Positions 25,179 to 36,074 of a stretch of 64,000 nt of DNA are shown here, in pieces. The notes under the pieces are model-generated. The model worked only from the letters and a program-made list of their open reading frames with translations, was not told where the DNA came from and did no database searches. The translations under genes were made by a program, and so were the position numbers. The stretch is from Actinoplanes regularis (lineage in GTDB: Bacteria; Actinomycetota; Actinomycetes; Mycobacteriales; Micromonosporaceae), in assembly GCF_900188005.1 (NCBI RefSeq), contig NZ_FZNR01000008.1, forward strand, positions 275,794 to 339,793, in the 5' to 3' direction. How positions within the stretch are numbered: the first letter of the stretch is position 1; every line of letters starts with the position of its first letter.

Positions 25179-25436
25179 TCAGTTCCCGGTGGCCTCGTCC
25201 CGGCCCTGATCTGCCCAGGACAGGGCCAGGGTGGTGATCCGCTCGGCGAGGTCGGCGGGGTCCGCGCCGCGCGCGGCGGCCAGCCCCATGAGGTACGCCG
25301 TGACCGGCGCTCCGGGCCGCACCACGTTGTGCGCGACCTCCCGGGCCACGTCCAGGATCGCCTCGACGGGCACGTCCTGCGGGGACACGCCCAGCTCCGC
25401 ACCGGCCGCGGCGACCCACCTGTCCAGGTCGCTCAT
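25179..25436 (-). CDS. DUF6457 domain protein
   Basis: 85 residues from ATG 25436, which overlaps the mobA stop (ATGA at 25433-25436). A small helical protein: LDRWVAAAGAELGV, VPVEAILDVAREVAHNVVRPGAPVTAYLMG and DPADLAERITTLALSWADQG. I recognise it as DUF6457, a family usually encoded directly after, or fused to, the molybdenum cofactor guanylyltransferase in actinobacteria. A role with MobA is therefore likely, but the biochemical function is unknown. The longer start at 25445 is less likely given the overlap. Confidence 0.85.
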   Translation of the reverse strand: MSDLDRWVAAAGAELGVSPQDVPVEAILDVAREVAHNVVRPGAPVTAYLMGLAAARGADPADLAERITTLALSWADQGRDEATGN

Positions 25437-26032
25437 CTCGCCCACTCCTCCGCAGCCCGCAGATCGTCATCGGTGTCGCAGTCGAACCAGGGCGGCGGCC
25501 CGGGCCGGCGCCAGGACACCTCGGCGACTCGAAGCTCGGCGATCAGGTCACGGACCGGCGCACCGTGCAGGCCACCCCGCTTGGTGGCGAGCCGGTCGAT
25601 GGCGGCGCGCAGCGCCGCCGTCTTCCACACCCCGCAGAGGATCTGCAGCCGCCCATCGGTGTCCCGGTAGACCGCGCCCTCCATCGCCGCCGACTCCAAG
25701 GTCAGACGGAGCACGTCGATCGCCTCACCGGTCAGGAACGGGAGGTCGGCGGCGAGCAGCGCGGTGTACGCGATGGTCTCGGGCACCAGCGCGAGCCCGG
25801 CCGCGGCGGCCGCGACCGGACCGCCGCCGGGTGGCTCCTCGCGCGTCACATGCACCGGAACCGGCAGGTCGGCGGGCACCCGGCCGACCACCACGCGCGG
25901 ATCGGCGCCGTGCACCGCGGCGAGGACCCGGGTCAGCATCGGCTGGCCGGCGACCGCCAGAGTCGGCTTGTCCGCACCGCCCATCCGCCGCGCCGCACCA
26001 CCGGCCAGGACCACTGCCGCAAATCCCCCCAC
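25433..26032 (-). CDS. mobA: Molybdenum cofactor guanylyltransferase
   Basis: 199 residues from GTG 26032. The N-terminal VVLAGGAARRMGGADKP is the nucleotidyltransferase signature that binds GTP, and LLAADLPFLTGEAI holds the metal-binding Asp. It attaches GMP to molybdopterin to give the guanine dinucleotide form used by bis-MGD enzymes such as formate dehydrogenase and nitrate reductase. The next gene in the same operon is DUF6457; fdhD, needed for formate dehydrogenase activity, is divergent about 100 bp away. The product is short and compact as in other actinobacteria. Start lacks a strong ribosome site. Confidence 0.9.
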   Translation of the reverse strand: MGGFAAVVLAGGAARRMGGADKPTLAVAGQPMLTRVLAAVHGADPRVVVGRVPADLPVPVHVTREEPPGGGPVAAAAAGLALVPETIAYTALLAADLPFLTGEAIDVLRLTLESAAMEGAVYRDTDGRLQILCGVWKTAALRAAIDRLATKRGGLHGAPVRDLIAELRVAEVSWRRPGPPPWFDCDTDDDLRAAEEWAR

Positions 26033-26115
26033 GTGAGTACCGTATCCCGACCGGATGTCGGGCGTGTTGTTGCCAGGTCCCCGGCTTCGGCCGCGAGGTT
26101 TCGCCGTGACGCGCC

Positions 26116-26121
26116 GTAAGC
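26116..26121 (+). promoter_or_regulatory. -10 element of a leaderless fdhD transcript
   Basis: TAAGCT ends 7 nt before the ATG at 26129. Confidence 0.5.
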
Positions 26122-26128
26122 TCCGGCC

Positions 26129-26959
26129 ATGGGGAGGAGCACGACGCGCCGGCCGGTGGTCCGCATCGATCTCAACGGGCCGGCAGGCAGCAGCAGTCGG
26201 CGGCCCGACGAGCTCGCCGCCGAGGAGCCGCTGGAGATCCGGGTGCGCAAGCAGCCGCTCGCGGTCACCATGCGCACCCCGGGACACGACATCGACCTGG
26301 CGATGGGTTTCCTGCTCAGCGAGGGCCTGATCGCCGAGGCAGGGGATGTGAGCACGGCCCAGCTGTGCGCCGGGACGGACACGCCGAACACCTACAACGT
26401 GGTCGACATCGTGCTCGGTGATCACGTGCCGCCGGTGGTCACCGACCTGAGCCGCAACTTCTACACCACCAGCTCGTGCGGGGTCTGCGGGAAGGCCAGC
26501 ATCGACGCGGTGCGGACCCGGTCGCGGTTCGACGTGGCCGGCGACCCGCTGCGCGTGCCGGCGACCACCCTGGCCGAACTGCCCGGCCGGCTGCGAGCCG
26601 CGCAACGCACCTTCGACCGGACCGGGGGCCTGCACGCGGCCGGGCTGTTCACCGCGGCCGGGGAGTTGCTGGTGCTGCGGGAGGACGTGGGCCGGCACAA
26701 CGCGGTGGACAAGGTGCTCGGCTGGGCGCTTCGGGAGGGCCGGTTGCCGCTGGCCGGGCAGGTGCTGATGGTCTCCGGGCGGGCCAGTTTCGAACTCGTC
26801 CAGAAGGCGTGGATGGCCGGCCTCCCGATGCTGGCCGCGGTCTCCGCACCGAGCACGCTCGCGGCCGACCTCGCCGAGGAGGCCGGGCTGACCCTGGTCG
26901 GCTTCCTCCGGGGGGCGACCATGAATGTCTACACCGGAGTGGATCGCGTCACAGTCTGA
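26129..26959 (+). CDS. fdhD: Formate dehydrogenase accessory sulfurtransferase FdhD
   Basis: 276 residues. FdhD takes sulfur from a cysteine desulfurase and delivers it to bis-MGD before insertion into formate dehydrogenase. Family marks: EEPLEIRV, TPGHDIDLAMGFLLSEGLI, the catalytic pair in SSCGVCGKASID, DRTGGLHAAGLF, REDVGRHNAVDKVLGWAL and MVSGRASFELVQKA. No formate dehydrogenase gene is in the window, so the target is elsewhere. Divergent from mobA, consistent with a molybdoenzyme maturation locus. Confidence 0.95.
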   Translation: MGRSTTRRPVVRIDLNGPAGSSSRRPDELAAEEPLEIRVRKQPLAVTMRTPGHDIDLAMGFLLSEGLIAEAGDVSTAQLCAGTDTPNTYNVVDIVLGDHVPPVVTDLSRNFYTTSSCGVCGKASIDAVRTRSRFDVAGDPLRVPATTLAELPGRLRAAQRTFDRTGGLHAAGLFTAAGELLVLREDVGRHNAVDKVLGWALREGRLPLAGQVLMVSGRASFELVQKAWMAGLPMLAAVSAPSTLAADLAEEAGLTLVGFLRGATMNVYTGVDRVTV

Positions 26960-26964
26960 CGTCT

Positions 26965-27966
26965 TCATCGGCGCCGCCGGGCGGCCGGCATCAGGTGCGG
27001 CGGCAGCCCGAACCCCAGCACGCTGTGCAGCATCCCGGCCAGCCGGTGCCGCGGCTCCTCGGCCAGGGCCCGATCAACGGCGACCCGGGCCAGCGCGCCC
27101 TTCCCGACCCGCCAGGCGGTCAGGCCGAGCAGGCAGGCCGGCGGCGCCACATACGCCGGCTCGACCTGCCGCAGCACATCGGTCCAGAGCCGGATCCGCC
27201 ACTCGTTCCCGCCGACGGCCCGGTCCAGGGCGTAGTCCTCCACGGACCGGTCCACCAGCAGCACCCCGAGCCAGGCGATCTCGTCCGGGCTGAGCGCGCC
27301 GCCGGACCGGTAGCACTTCTCCGCCGCCCGCACCGCGGCCTTCCCGTTCTGCCGGACCAGCCGCCCGTACTGTTCCGCGGTCAGGTCACCGGCGAGCAGA
27401 TCGGTGAAGCGGCGCCGCGCCCGCTCGGTGGCCCGGGTCATCTCGGCACGCCGCGCGCCGCTCACGGCGGCCACCTGCGCGGTCAGCTCCCTGCGGCTGG
27501 GCAGCGCCACCTGGCCGCGGAACGTCGCCTCGGCGGCGATCACGCTGTCCCCGGGCAGGCAGGGTGTGCCCGCCGCGGGACAGCAGCTCTTGTCGGAGCA
27601 GAAGTACGACCACCATCGGCCGTCACTGACCCGGATGGCGTCGAGCACCTCCAGACCACGGGTCCGCACGGCCTGAGCGCTGCGCAGCACCGCCGGGGTG
27701 ACCCGGGCCGACGACCCGTAGCCGATGACGGCCACCAGCCTCGACTCCTGGCGGGCGACCGCGTCGGCGACCGCGCCGGCCGCCTCGTCGGCGTCCGCCT
27801 CGGTCCAGTCCGGCGGGGGCAGGTCGTGGCAGGCGGCGAACTCCACCCGGGCGCCGGCGAGCCCGATCATGGCCACGCAGTCGTTCGGGTGGTAGCCCAT
27901 CACGAACGGGACGACCGCGACGAGCTCGGCGGGGTTGCGGATGACGAGGGTGCAATCGGCTGACAT
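26965..27966 (-). CDS. DUF4192 domain protein
   Basis: 333 residues. The opening CTLVIRNPAELVAVVPFVMGYHPND is the hallmark of DUF4192, an actinobacterial family of unknown function; the Cys-containing strand FAACHDLPPP and the segment VIGYGSSARVTPAV also fit. A Cys-rich patch (YFCSDKSCCPAAGTPC) near the middle could bind a metal. The C-terminal half is helical, with tetratricopeptide-like spacing around WRIRLWTDVL and RVAVDRALAEEPRHRLAGML. It converges on fdhD (stops 5 bp apart) and is preceded by an almost perfect palindrome at 28018-28038. Confidence 0.88.
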   Translation of the reverse strand: MSADCTLVIRNPAELVAVVPFVMGYHPNDCVAMIGLAGARVEFAACHDLPPPDWTEADADEAAGAVADAVARQESRLVAVIGYGSSARVTPAVLRSAQAVRTRGLEVLDAIRVSDGRWWSYFCSDKSCCPAAGTPCLPGDSVIAAEATFRGQVALPSRRELTAQVAAVSGARRAEMTRATERARRRFTDLLAGDLTAEQYGRLVRQNGKAAVRAAEKCYRSGGALSPDEIAWLGVLLVDRSVEDYALDRAVGGNEWRIRLWTDVLRQVEPAYVAPPACLLGLTAWRVGKGALARVAVDRALAEEPRHRLAGMLHSVLGFGLPPHLMPAARRRR

Positions 27967-28017
27967 GCGGGGCAGCTTGGCCCGCTCGGCGCCCCCGCCG
28001 AGTACCGATCCCGGGTG

Positions 28018-28038
28018 CTGTGGACGACTCGTCCACAG
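28018..28038. promoter_or_regulatory. Perfect 10-bp inverted repeat (terminator or operator)
   Basis: Arms CTGTGGACGA (28018-28027) and TCGTCCACAG (28029-28038) flank a single C. It lies 9 bp after the GNAT gene stop and about 50 bp before the DUF4192 start, both on the minus strand, so it can be a terminator hairpin for GNAT or an operator for DUF4192. Each arm resembles a DnaA box with one mismatch. Confidence 0.6.
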
Positions 28039-28047
28039 CGGCCGGCG

Positions 28048-28551
28048 CTAGCTGCGGAAGGGCAGACCCTGCAGCTCCAACCCCTCCTGCTGCCAGGCGT
28101 GGGCGTGCCGATCCAGGTCCATGGTCAGCTCGATCGAGGAGACCACGTCGTAGCCGGCCGCGTGCAGGCTGCGGATCGCCTCCACGTTCCGCGACGACGG
28201 CGAGATGGTCAGCGAGATCATGTTCCGCTTCTTGGCCTCGCCCGCGACGTGCTGCAGCAGCTTGCGGCCGACGCCCTTGTGCCGGTGGGTGACCGTGACG
28301 ACGACCGGCTCCACCTCGCCGGCCCGGGCCCGCATGATCAGCCCCACCATGCCGATCACCCCGTCGTCGGCGTGGTCGGCGACCCACAGACCACTCAGAT
28401 CCAGCCGGGTCAGGTACTCCTCGAAGCCCGCGCCGCCGTCATCGACGGGCTCGTCGTACATCTCGTGCTGCTGGCGGGTCAGCTCAGCCCACAGCCGCCG
28501 ACCCGCGGAGTGGTCACTCGGCCGGTACGAACGCACTGCGACAGGGGCCAT
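28048..28551 (-). CDS. GNAT family N-acetyltransferase
   Basis: 167 residues from ATG 28551; homology begins at MAPVAVRSYRPSDHSAGRRLW. The acetyl-CoA site is in VVVTVTHRHKGVGRKLLQHV, a Q/R-x-x-G-x-G/A pattern, followed by a strand-helix NMISLTISPSSRNVEAIRSL and AAGYDVVSSIEL. The acceptor is unknown. It starts about 55 bp from the divergent fructosamine-kinase-like gene. Confidence 0.88.
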   Translation of the reverse strand: MAPVAVRSYRPSDHSAGRRLWAELTRQQHEMYDEPVDDGGAGFEEYLTRLDLSGLWVADHADDGVIGMVGLIMRARAGEVEPVVVTVTHRHKGVGRKLLQHVAGEAKKRNMISLTISPSSRNVEAIRSLHAAGYDVVSSIELTMDLDRHAHAWQQEGLELQGLPFRS

Positions 28552-28607
28552 GCCGACATTTTGCCTCTGAATTGGGACGTCCGTCACCAGAAGCGGAAGA
28601 TGACTAC

Positions 28608-29486
28608 GTGGACCTGGCGTACCTGCGCGCGCACCCCCAGCACCTACCGACATTTCTCACTCACCAGCGGATCCGGGAGACCCCGGTACATCGTGGGGTG
28701 AGCTCCGCGTCCCGGCTGACGCTCGACGACGGGACGTCGTTGTTCGCGAAGTCGTGGCCGGGCGGGGAGGCGCCGGAGGGACTGTTCGCGGCGGAGGTCG
28801 CCGGGTCGCGGTGGCTGCGGGAGGCGGGGGCGGTGGCCGTACCGGAGATCTTCGTCGCCCTTCCGGACCTGATCGCGATGGAGTGGGTCGAACCGGGCGA
28901 CGCCGGCCGTCAGGCCGCGGAGGCTTTCGGGCGCGGCCTCGCCGCGCTGCACCGCAGCGGCGCGGAGCACTTCGGGGCGCCCTGGCCGGGGTGGATCGGG
29001 CCCCTGCCGCTCGACAACACGCCGTCCGACGGGTCGTGGAGCACCTGGTTCGCCGACCGCCGACTGCTTCCCTACCTGCGGATCTCAGCGGATCGCGGTG
29101 CGCTCTCCGGCGCCGACGTCGCGGTGGTCGAGCAGGTCGTCAAGAACATCGGCCGGTACGGGGTGGAGGAGCCGCCCGCACGGATCCACGGGGACCTGTG
29201 GCCGGGGAATCTGCTGTGGGGTGCGGACGGGCGTGGTTGGCTGGTCGACCCCGCGGCGCACGGCGGTCACCGGGAGACCGACCTGGCGACGTTGTCACTG
29301 TTCGGCGGCGTCCCTCACCTGGACGTGATCCTCGGGGCCTACCGCGCGGAGTGGCCACCGGCACCGGGATGGGAGAGCCGGGTACCGCTGCACCAGTTGC
29401 ACCTTCTCCTCGTGCACACCGCGGCCTTCGGGTCGGGTTTCCGCGGTGCCGTGCGCGCGGCCGCCGACGCCGTGCTGCGGAGCTGA
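28608..29486 (+). CDS. Fructosamine kinase / aminoglycoside phosphotransferase-fold protein
   Basis: 292 residues from GTG 28608, chosen because GGAAG lies about 8 nt upstream; a TTG at 28572 would extend it by 12 residues. The kinase-like fold shows FAKSWPGG (ATP-site Lys), AMEWVEPGD (hinge), a catalytic loop IHGDLWPGNLLW (Asp and Asn) and LVDPAAHGGHRETDLATLSLF (metal Asp). HGDLWPGN with the preceding FGAPWPGWIGPLPLDNT marks fructosamine-3-kinase and related ketosamine kinases, which phosphorylate glycated amines for deglycation. Exact substrate unknown. Confidence 0.88.
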   Translation: MDLAYLRAHPQHLPTFLTHQRIRETPVHRGVSSASRLTLDDGTSLFAKSWPGGEAPEGLFAAEVAGSRWLREAGAVAVPEIFVALPDLIAMEWVEPGDAGRQAAEAFGRGLAALHRSGAEHFGAPWPGWIGPLPLDNTPSDGSWSTWFADRRLLPYLRISADRGALSGADVAVVEQVVKNIGRYGVEEPPARIHGDLWPGNLLWGADGRGWLVDPAAHGGHRETDLATLSLFGGVPHLDVILGAYRAEWPPAPGWESRVPLHQLHLLLVHTAAFGSGFRGAVRAAADAVLRS

Positions 29487-29509
29487 CCGGCACGCCTCCT
29501 CCCGCGTCG

Positions 29510-29518
29510 TTGTCCACA
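29510..29518 (+). promoter_or_regulatory. Perfect DnaA-box sequence upstream of moaA
   Basis: TTGTCCACA, the actinobacterial DnaA-box consensus, lies about 40 bp upstream of the probable moaA promoter -10. A single box may be chance. Confidence 0.4.
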
Positions 29519-29556
29519 GGGCGATATCGCTTACGGCAACTCGCCCGCCGAGCGGC

Positions 29557-29562
29557 TAGATT
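29557..29562 (+). promoter_or_regulatory. -10 element ahead of a leaderless uORF and moaA
   Basis: TAGATT fits TANNNT and ends 7 nt before the GTG at 29570, placing the transcript start at or next to that codon. Confidence 0.45.
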
Positions 29563-29569
29563 CGATGCC

Positions 29570-29617
29570 GTGAGCGAGATGTGGAGAGCAACCGAGCGGG
29601 CCGGGTGGCGGCCTTGA
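29570..29617 (+). CDS. Candidate leaderless 15-codon uORF overlapping moaA
   Basis: GTG 29570 starts VSEMWRATERAGWRP and stops at TGA 29615-29617, out of frame with moaA. The TGA overlaps a TTG at 29614 that is a good moaA start (TTGA). With the -10 at 29557-29562 it would be the first codon of the message. It could couple or tune MoaA translation. Two Trp and three Arg among 15 residues. No direct evidence of translation. Confidence 0.35.
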   Translation: MSEMWRATERAGWRP

Positions 29618-30621
29618 TCACGCTCGCCGATCGCTTCGGCCGCGTCGCGACCGACCTGCGGGTCTCCCTCACCGATCGCTGCAATCTGCGGTGCACCTAC
29701 TGCATGCCCGCGGAGGGTCTGGCCTGGATGCCCCAGCCCGACCAGCTCACCGACGACGAGGTGATCCGGCTGGTCCGGATCGCGGTCGAGCGTCTCGGCG
29801 TCACCGAGGTCCGGTTCACCGGCGGGGAGCCACTGATCCGGCGGGGTCTGGTCGGCATCGTCGCTGAGGCGGCCCGGTTGAGTCCGCGGCCCAAGCTCTC
29901 GGTCACCACCAACGGCATCGGGTTGGACCGGCTCGCCCCGTCCCTCCGGGAGGCCGGGCTCGATCGGGTCAACGTCTCGCTCGACACTCTCGATCCCGGC
30001 CGATTCGAGGCGCTGACCCGGCGCGATCGGCATGCCGATGTGCTGCACGGCCTGCGCGCCGCGGCGGAGGCCGGGCTGACTCCCGTCAAGATCAATACGG
30101 TCCTGATGCGCGGGGTCAACGATGACGAGGCCCCGGCGCTGCTGCGGTTCGCCCTGGAGCACGGATACCAACTGCGGTTCATCGAGCAGATGCCGCTCGA
30201 CGCCCAGCACCAGTGGGACCGGCACACCATGGTCACCGCCGAGGAGATCCTGACGGCGCTGGCACCCTTCGATCTACGACCTGACGTTGTTTCACGTGGA
30301 ACGGCTCCGGCCGAGACCTGGCTGGTCCCCGGCTATACCGACGCGGCCGGGGAGCCGGCTCGGGTCGGCGTCATCGCCAGCGTGACCCGCCCGTTCTGCG
30401 GGGACTGTGACCGGACCAGGCTGACCGCCGACGGCCAGGTGCGGAACTGTCTGTTCGCCACCGAGGAGAGCGACCTGCGCAAGCTCCTGCGGGATGGTGC
30501 ACCGGACGTTGAGATCGCTGAGGGCTGGCGAGTCGCCATGTGGGGCAAGCGCGCTGGTCACGGCATCGACGATCCGGCTTTCCTGCAGCCTGCCCGGCCC
30601 ATGTCCGCTATCGGAGGCTGA
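29605..30621 (+). CDS. moaA: GTP 3',8-cyclase MoaA
   Basis: About 338 residues. A radical SAM enzyme that converts GTP to 3',8-cyclo-GTP, the first step of molybdopterin synthesis. The N-terminal cluster motif is RCNLRCTYC with the three iron-sulfur Cys; the C-terminal cluster is CGDCDRTRLTADGQVRNC. FTGGEPLIRRGL and TTNGIGLDRLA are standard SAM-binding blocks. The last two Gly expected at the end are present (AIGG). Three starts are possible: GTG 29581, GTG 29605 and TTG 29614; conservation begins around ADRFGRVATDLRVSLTDRC, favouring the latter two. Followed 3 bp later by moaD, so an operon. Confidence 0.96.
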   Translation: MAALITLADRFGRVATDLRVSLTDRCNLRCTYCMPAEGLAWMPQPDQLTDDEVIRLVRIAVERLGVTEVRFTGGEPLIRRGLVGIVAEAARLSPRPKLSVTTNGIGLDRLAPSLREAGLDRVNVSLDTLDPGRFEALTRRDRHADVLHGLRAAAEAGLTPVKINTVLMRGVNDDEAPALLRFALEHGYQLRFIEQMPLDAQHQWDRHTMVTAEEILTALAPFDLRPDVVSRGTAPAETWLVPGYTDAAGEPARVGVIASVTRPFCGDCDRTRLTADGQVRNCLFATEESDLRKLLRDGAPDVEIAEGWRVAMWGKRAGHGIDDPAFLQPARPMSAIGG

Positions 30622-30624
30622 CCG

Positions 30625-30867
30625 TTGCTGACCATCCGTTACTTCGCCGGGGCCCGCGCCGCGGCGGGGGGTGTCTCGACCGAAGAGATCTCCGCCGGGT
30701 CGCTGGCGGAGCTCGTCCAGATCCTGACCGACCGGCACGGTGAGCAGCTCAGCCTGGTCCTGAAGGTGGCCAGCTTCCTGGTCGACGGGCTCACCTGCCA
30801 CGACCGGCGGGCAGCCCTTCCGACGGATGCGACCGTCGACATCCTGCCGCCCTTCGCCGGGGGCTGA
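30625..30867 (+). CDS. moaD: Molybdopterin synthase sulfur carrier subunit (MoaD/ThiS family)
   Basis: 80 residues, TTG start with GGAGG 7 nt upstream. A ubiquitin-like fold: ITIRYFAG-type first strand (LTIRYFAGARAAAGG), a central helix and the C-terminal ILPPFAGG. The terminal Gly-Gly becomes the thiocarboxylate that supplies sulfur to molybdopterin through MoaE. MoaE (40110-40556) is in a different locus. The adenylating enzyme (MoeB) is not in the window. Lies 3 bp after moaA. Confidence 0.92.
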   Translation: MLTIRYFAGARAAAGGVSTEEISAGSLAELVQILTDRHGEQLSLVLKVASFLVDGLTCHDRRAALPTDATVDILPPFAGG

Positions 30868-30878
30868 GTCACCGATTT

Positions 30879-30901
30879 TTGTCATACCCCTGCGGCAGGA
30901 T
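30879..30901 (+). promoter_or_regulatory. Candidate damage-type (PafBC/RecA-independent) promoter
   Basis: TTGTCATAC at 30879-30887, an 8-nt spacer and CAGGAT at 30896-30901. The layout agrees with the mycobacterial RecA-independent damage promoter (TTGTC-R-G-T-G, 8 nt, TANNNT) as I recall it, with mismatches in the second half of the -35 and at the first base of the -10. It lies 112 bp upstream of the metallophosphoesterase-EndoQ-UvrD genes. Confidence 0.4.
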
Positions 30902-31012
30902 CAGCCGTGGATCCGGGATGGCCGAACAGGAGACGGCCGGGTGGCCTTGTGAGAGGGCTCCAGGGGATCAGGGAGACTTGTCGGACGGGCCGCACTCGGG
31001 GAGGAGTCGCAG

Positions 31013-32308
31013 GTGGTGTTGGCGTTCGTGGCGGTGATCCTGCTGGTCATCGGCTTGACCTATGCCTACCTGTGGAAGCGGCTGGTGTTGGACACGCTGC
31101 GCCCCGGGCGGGCACGGCGGGTCAGCGCGGGGATCGCGGTCGTGCTCGGTCTGCTGGCGCCGGCGACGCTGTTCGGGGTGCGCAGCGGGTACCTCAAGTG
31201 GCTCGCATGGCCCGGGTACCTGTGGATCGCGCTGATGTTCTACCTGCTGGTCAGCCTGATCGCGCTGGAGATTCCGCGGCTGGCGCTGCGGCTGCTCTGG
31301 GTCGACCGGAGGCGCACCGGGAAAGCCGTCGAAACAGCGCCTGACACCGCCGACAGTGAGCCGGTGCTCGCGTCGGTCGCGGCCACGGCCGGCGGCAGCG
31401 GAGTGAGTGAGGCCGCGGACGACAGCACGCCGGAGACCGTCACCGCCGGCACCGCTGGTGAAAGTGGGGCGGCCACCGAGGATGGCGGGATCGATCGACG
31501 GTTGCTGCTCGCACGTGGGGCGGCGATCTTCGCCGGGCTCACCGCGGCGAGCGTCACCGGTTACGGCATCCGGACCGCGACCAGCGCGCCGAGAATCGAC
31601 CGTGTGCGGATCCCGATCGCGAAGCTGCCACGGGCCATGGACGGCACCCGGCTCGCCGTGGTCTCCGACATCCACCTCGGCCCGCTGACCGGCATCGGGC
31701 ACACCGAGCGCATCACCCGCGTGATCAACTCGGTGGACGCGGACCTGGTGTGTGTTGTCGGTGACCTTGTCGACGGCACTGTCGCGGAGTTGGGGCGGCT
31801 CGCCGAGCCGCTGCGCGGGATCGAGTCACGGAGAGGCGCCTACTTCGTGACCGGGAACCATGAGTACTACTCCGGCTTCCAGCCATGGATCGACGAGGTC
31901 GCCGAACTCGGCATGCGCCCGCTGCGCAACGAGCGGGTGGAGATCGACGGACTGGATCTGGCCGGGGTCAACGACCTGGGCGGGGAGCAGTTCGGCGATC
32001 CAGCCGATTTCCGTAGGGCTCTCGGTGACCGGGACACCAGCCGGCCGGTCGTACTGATGGCGCATCAACCGCTGGCCGCCAGGGACGCCGCGCCTTACGG
32101 CGTGGATCTGCAGGTCTCCGGGCACACCCACGGCGGCCAGATGGCGCCGTTCAACCTCCTCGTGAAGTTGCAGCAACCGGTAGTCTCCGGCCTCGGACGG
32201 GTGGACGGCGTGCCGGTTTACGTGACCAATGGCGCGGGCTTCTGGGGGCCACCGGTCCGCGTGGGGGCGCCGCCGCAGGTCACAGTGATCGAACTCCGCG
32301 TGGCGTAA
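31013..32308 (+). CDS. Membrane-anchored metallophosphoesterase
   Basis: 431 residues, GTG start with GGAGGAG upstream. Helices at about 1-20, 35-58 and 65-90, then an acidic/Thr linker with DTADSEPV-type sequence, a further hydrophobic segment at about 162-185, and a calcineurin-like domain. Metal motifs are complete: VVSDIHLGP, VGDLVDG, VTGNHEYY, MAHQP and SGHTHGGQ. The family includes YkuE-type phosphodiesterases/phosphatases acting on lipid head groups or nucleotides at the membrane surface. Substrate unknown. It lies 64 bp upstream of the EndoQ-UvrD gene, so the two may share the promoter at 30879. Confidence 0.9.
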   Translation: MVLAFVAVILLVIGLTYAYLWKRLVLDTLRPGRARRVSAGIAVVLGLLAPATLFGVRSGYLKWLAWPGYLWIALMFYLLVSLIALEIPRLALRLLWVDRRRTGKAVETAPDTADSEPVLASVAATAGGSGVSEAADDSTPETVTAGTAGESGAATEDGGIDRRLLLARGAAIFAGLTAASVTGYGIRTATSAPRIDRVRIPIAKLPRAMDGTRLAVVSDIHLGPLTGIGHTERITRVINSVDADLVCVVGDLVDGTVAELGRLAEPLRGIESRRGAYFVTGNHEYYSGFQPWIDEVAELGMRPLRNERVEIDGLDLAGVNDLGGEQFGDPADFRRALGDRDTSRPVVLMAHQPLAARDAAPYGVDLQVSGHTHGGQMAPFNLLVKLQQPVVSGLGRVDGVPVYVTNGAGFWGPPVRVGAPPQVTVIELRVA

Positions 32309-32372
32309 CTCATCAAGATCGGTAAGTGTGTTGAGCGTGGCGATTCGTGGCGGTACCGACGGCCGTGACAGG

Positions 32373-35484
<3,112 letters not shown>

Positions 35485-35498
<14 letters not shown>

Positions 35499-35946
35499 CG
35501 AGGGCTGCCCCGGCGAGACCGGCCAGGGCGCCCAGCAGCAGCGCCGGGCCGAACGGGAAGACCCTGCGGCGCCGGGTGGCCAGGAGGAAGACGGCCACCC
35601 CGGCGCCGATCACGTGCGCCGCGACGAACCCGGCGGCCACCGCCGGCCACCCGCCCGCGAGCCCGAGCAGCAGGGCCAGCACAGCGCCGAGCTTGACGTC
35701 GCCGAGCCCGAGTCCGCGCCCGGGAAGCAACGCGATCAGCAGATAACCGGCCCCGACCAGTACGGCCGCGAGCACCGCCGAGCCGATCCGCTGCGGCGCG
35801 AGCAGGGCCAGCGGGATCCCGGCGCCGAACGCCAACGCCGCGACCAGCGGGTCCGGCAGCCGCAGTTCGCGCAGATCGACCAGCGCGAGCAGGACGGCCG
35901 CCGTGCCCCCGAACACGCCCGCCAGGGCCATGAGTAGTGACGACAC
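35485..35946 (-). CDS. A24 prepilin peptidase-like membrane protein
   Basis: About 153 residues. Five to six hydrophobic helices with the two catalytic aspartates of type IV prepilin peptidases: VDLRELRLPDPL near the N-terminus and GLGLGDVKLGA (the GxGD motif). The cytoplasmic Cys-rich domain of full-length PilD is absent, as in the short archaeal-type and actinobacterial enzymes linked to Flp/Tad pili. No pilin or tad gene is nearby, so the substrate is unknown. Start uncertain: GTG 35946 gives a complete first helix, ATG 35931 shortens it. The 3' end overlaps the EndoQ-UvrD gene. Confidence 0.8.
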
Positions 35947-36074
35947 GACCCGGAAAGGTAACGGCCGCGGCGAGCACCCGCAGGTCGGGTTGTGGACAGC
36001 GGGACGAGGCGGGCCGGTGGGAGCGGCGCACGCTACCGTGACATGCGGCATTCAAGCCGAGGAGGATCCCACCG

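Noticed and set aside
25140..25180. tRNA-like T-arm sequence (GGGTTCAGTTCCCGG)
   Set aside because: No matching acceptor stem, D-arm or anticodon arm; it is the 3' end of the DUF6457 gene.
28018..28038. SOS (LexA) box
   Set aside because: The actinobacterial LexA box centres on GAAC-N4-GTTC; this palindrome does not fit.
29487..29570. Moco riboswitch before moaA (also looked for before moaC)
   Set aside because: The gaps are too short and no multi-stem structure is apparent; the moaC message is probably leaderless.
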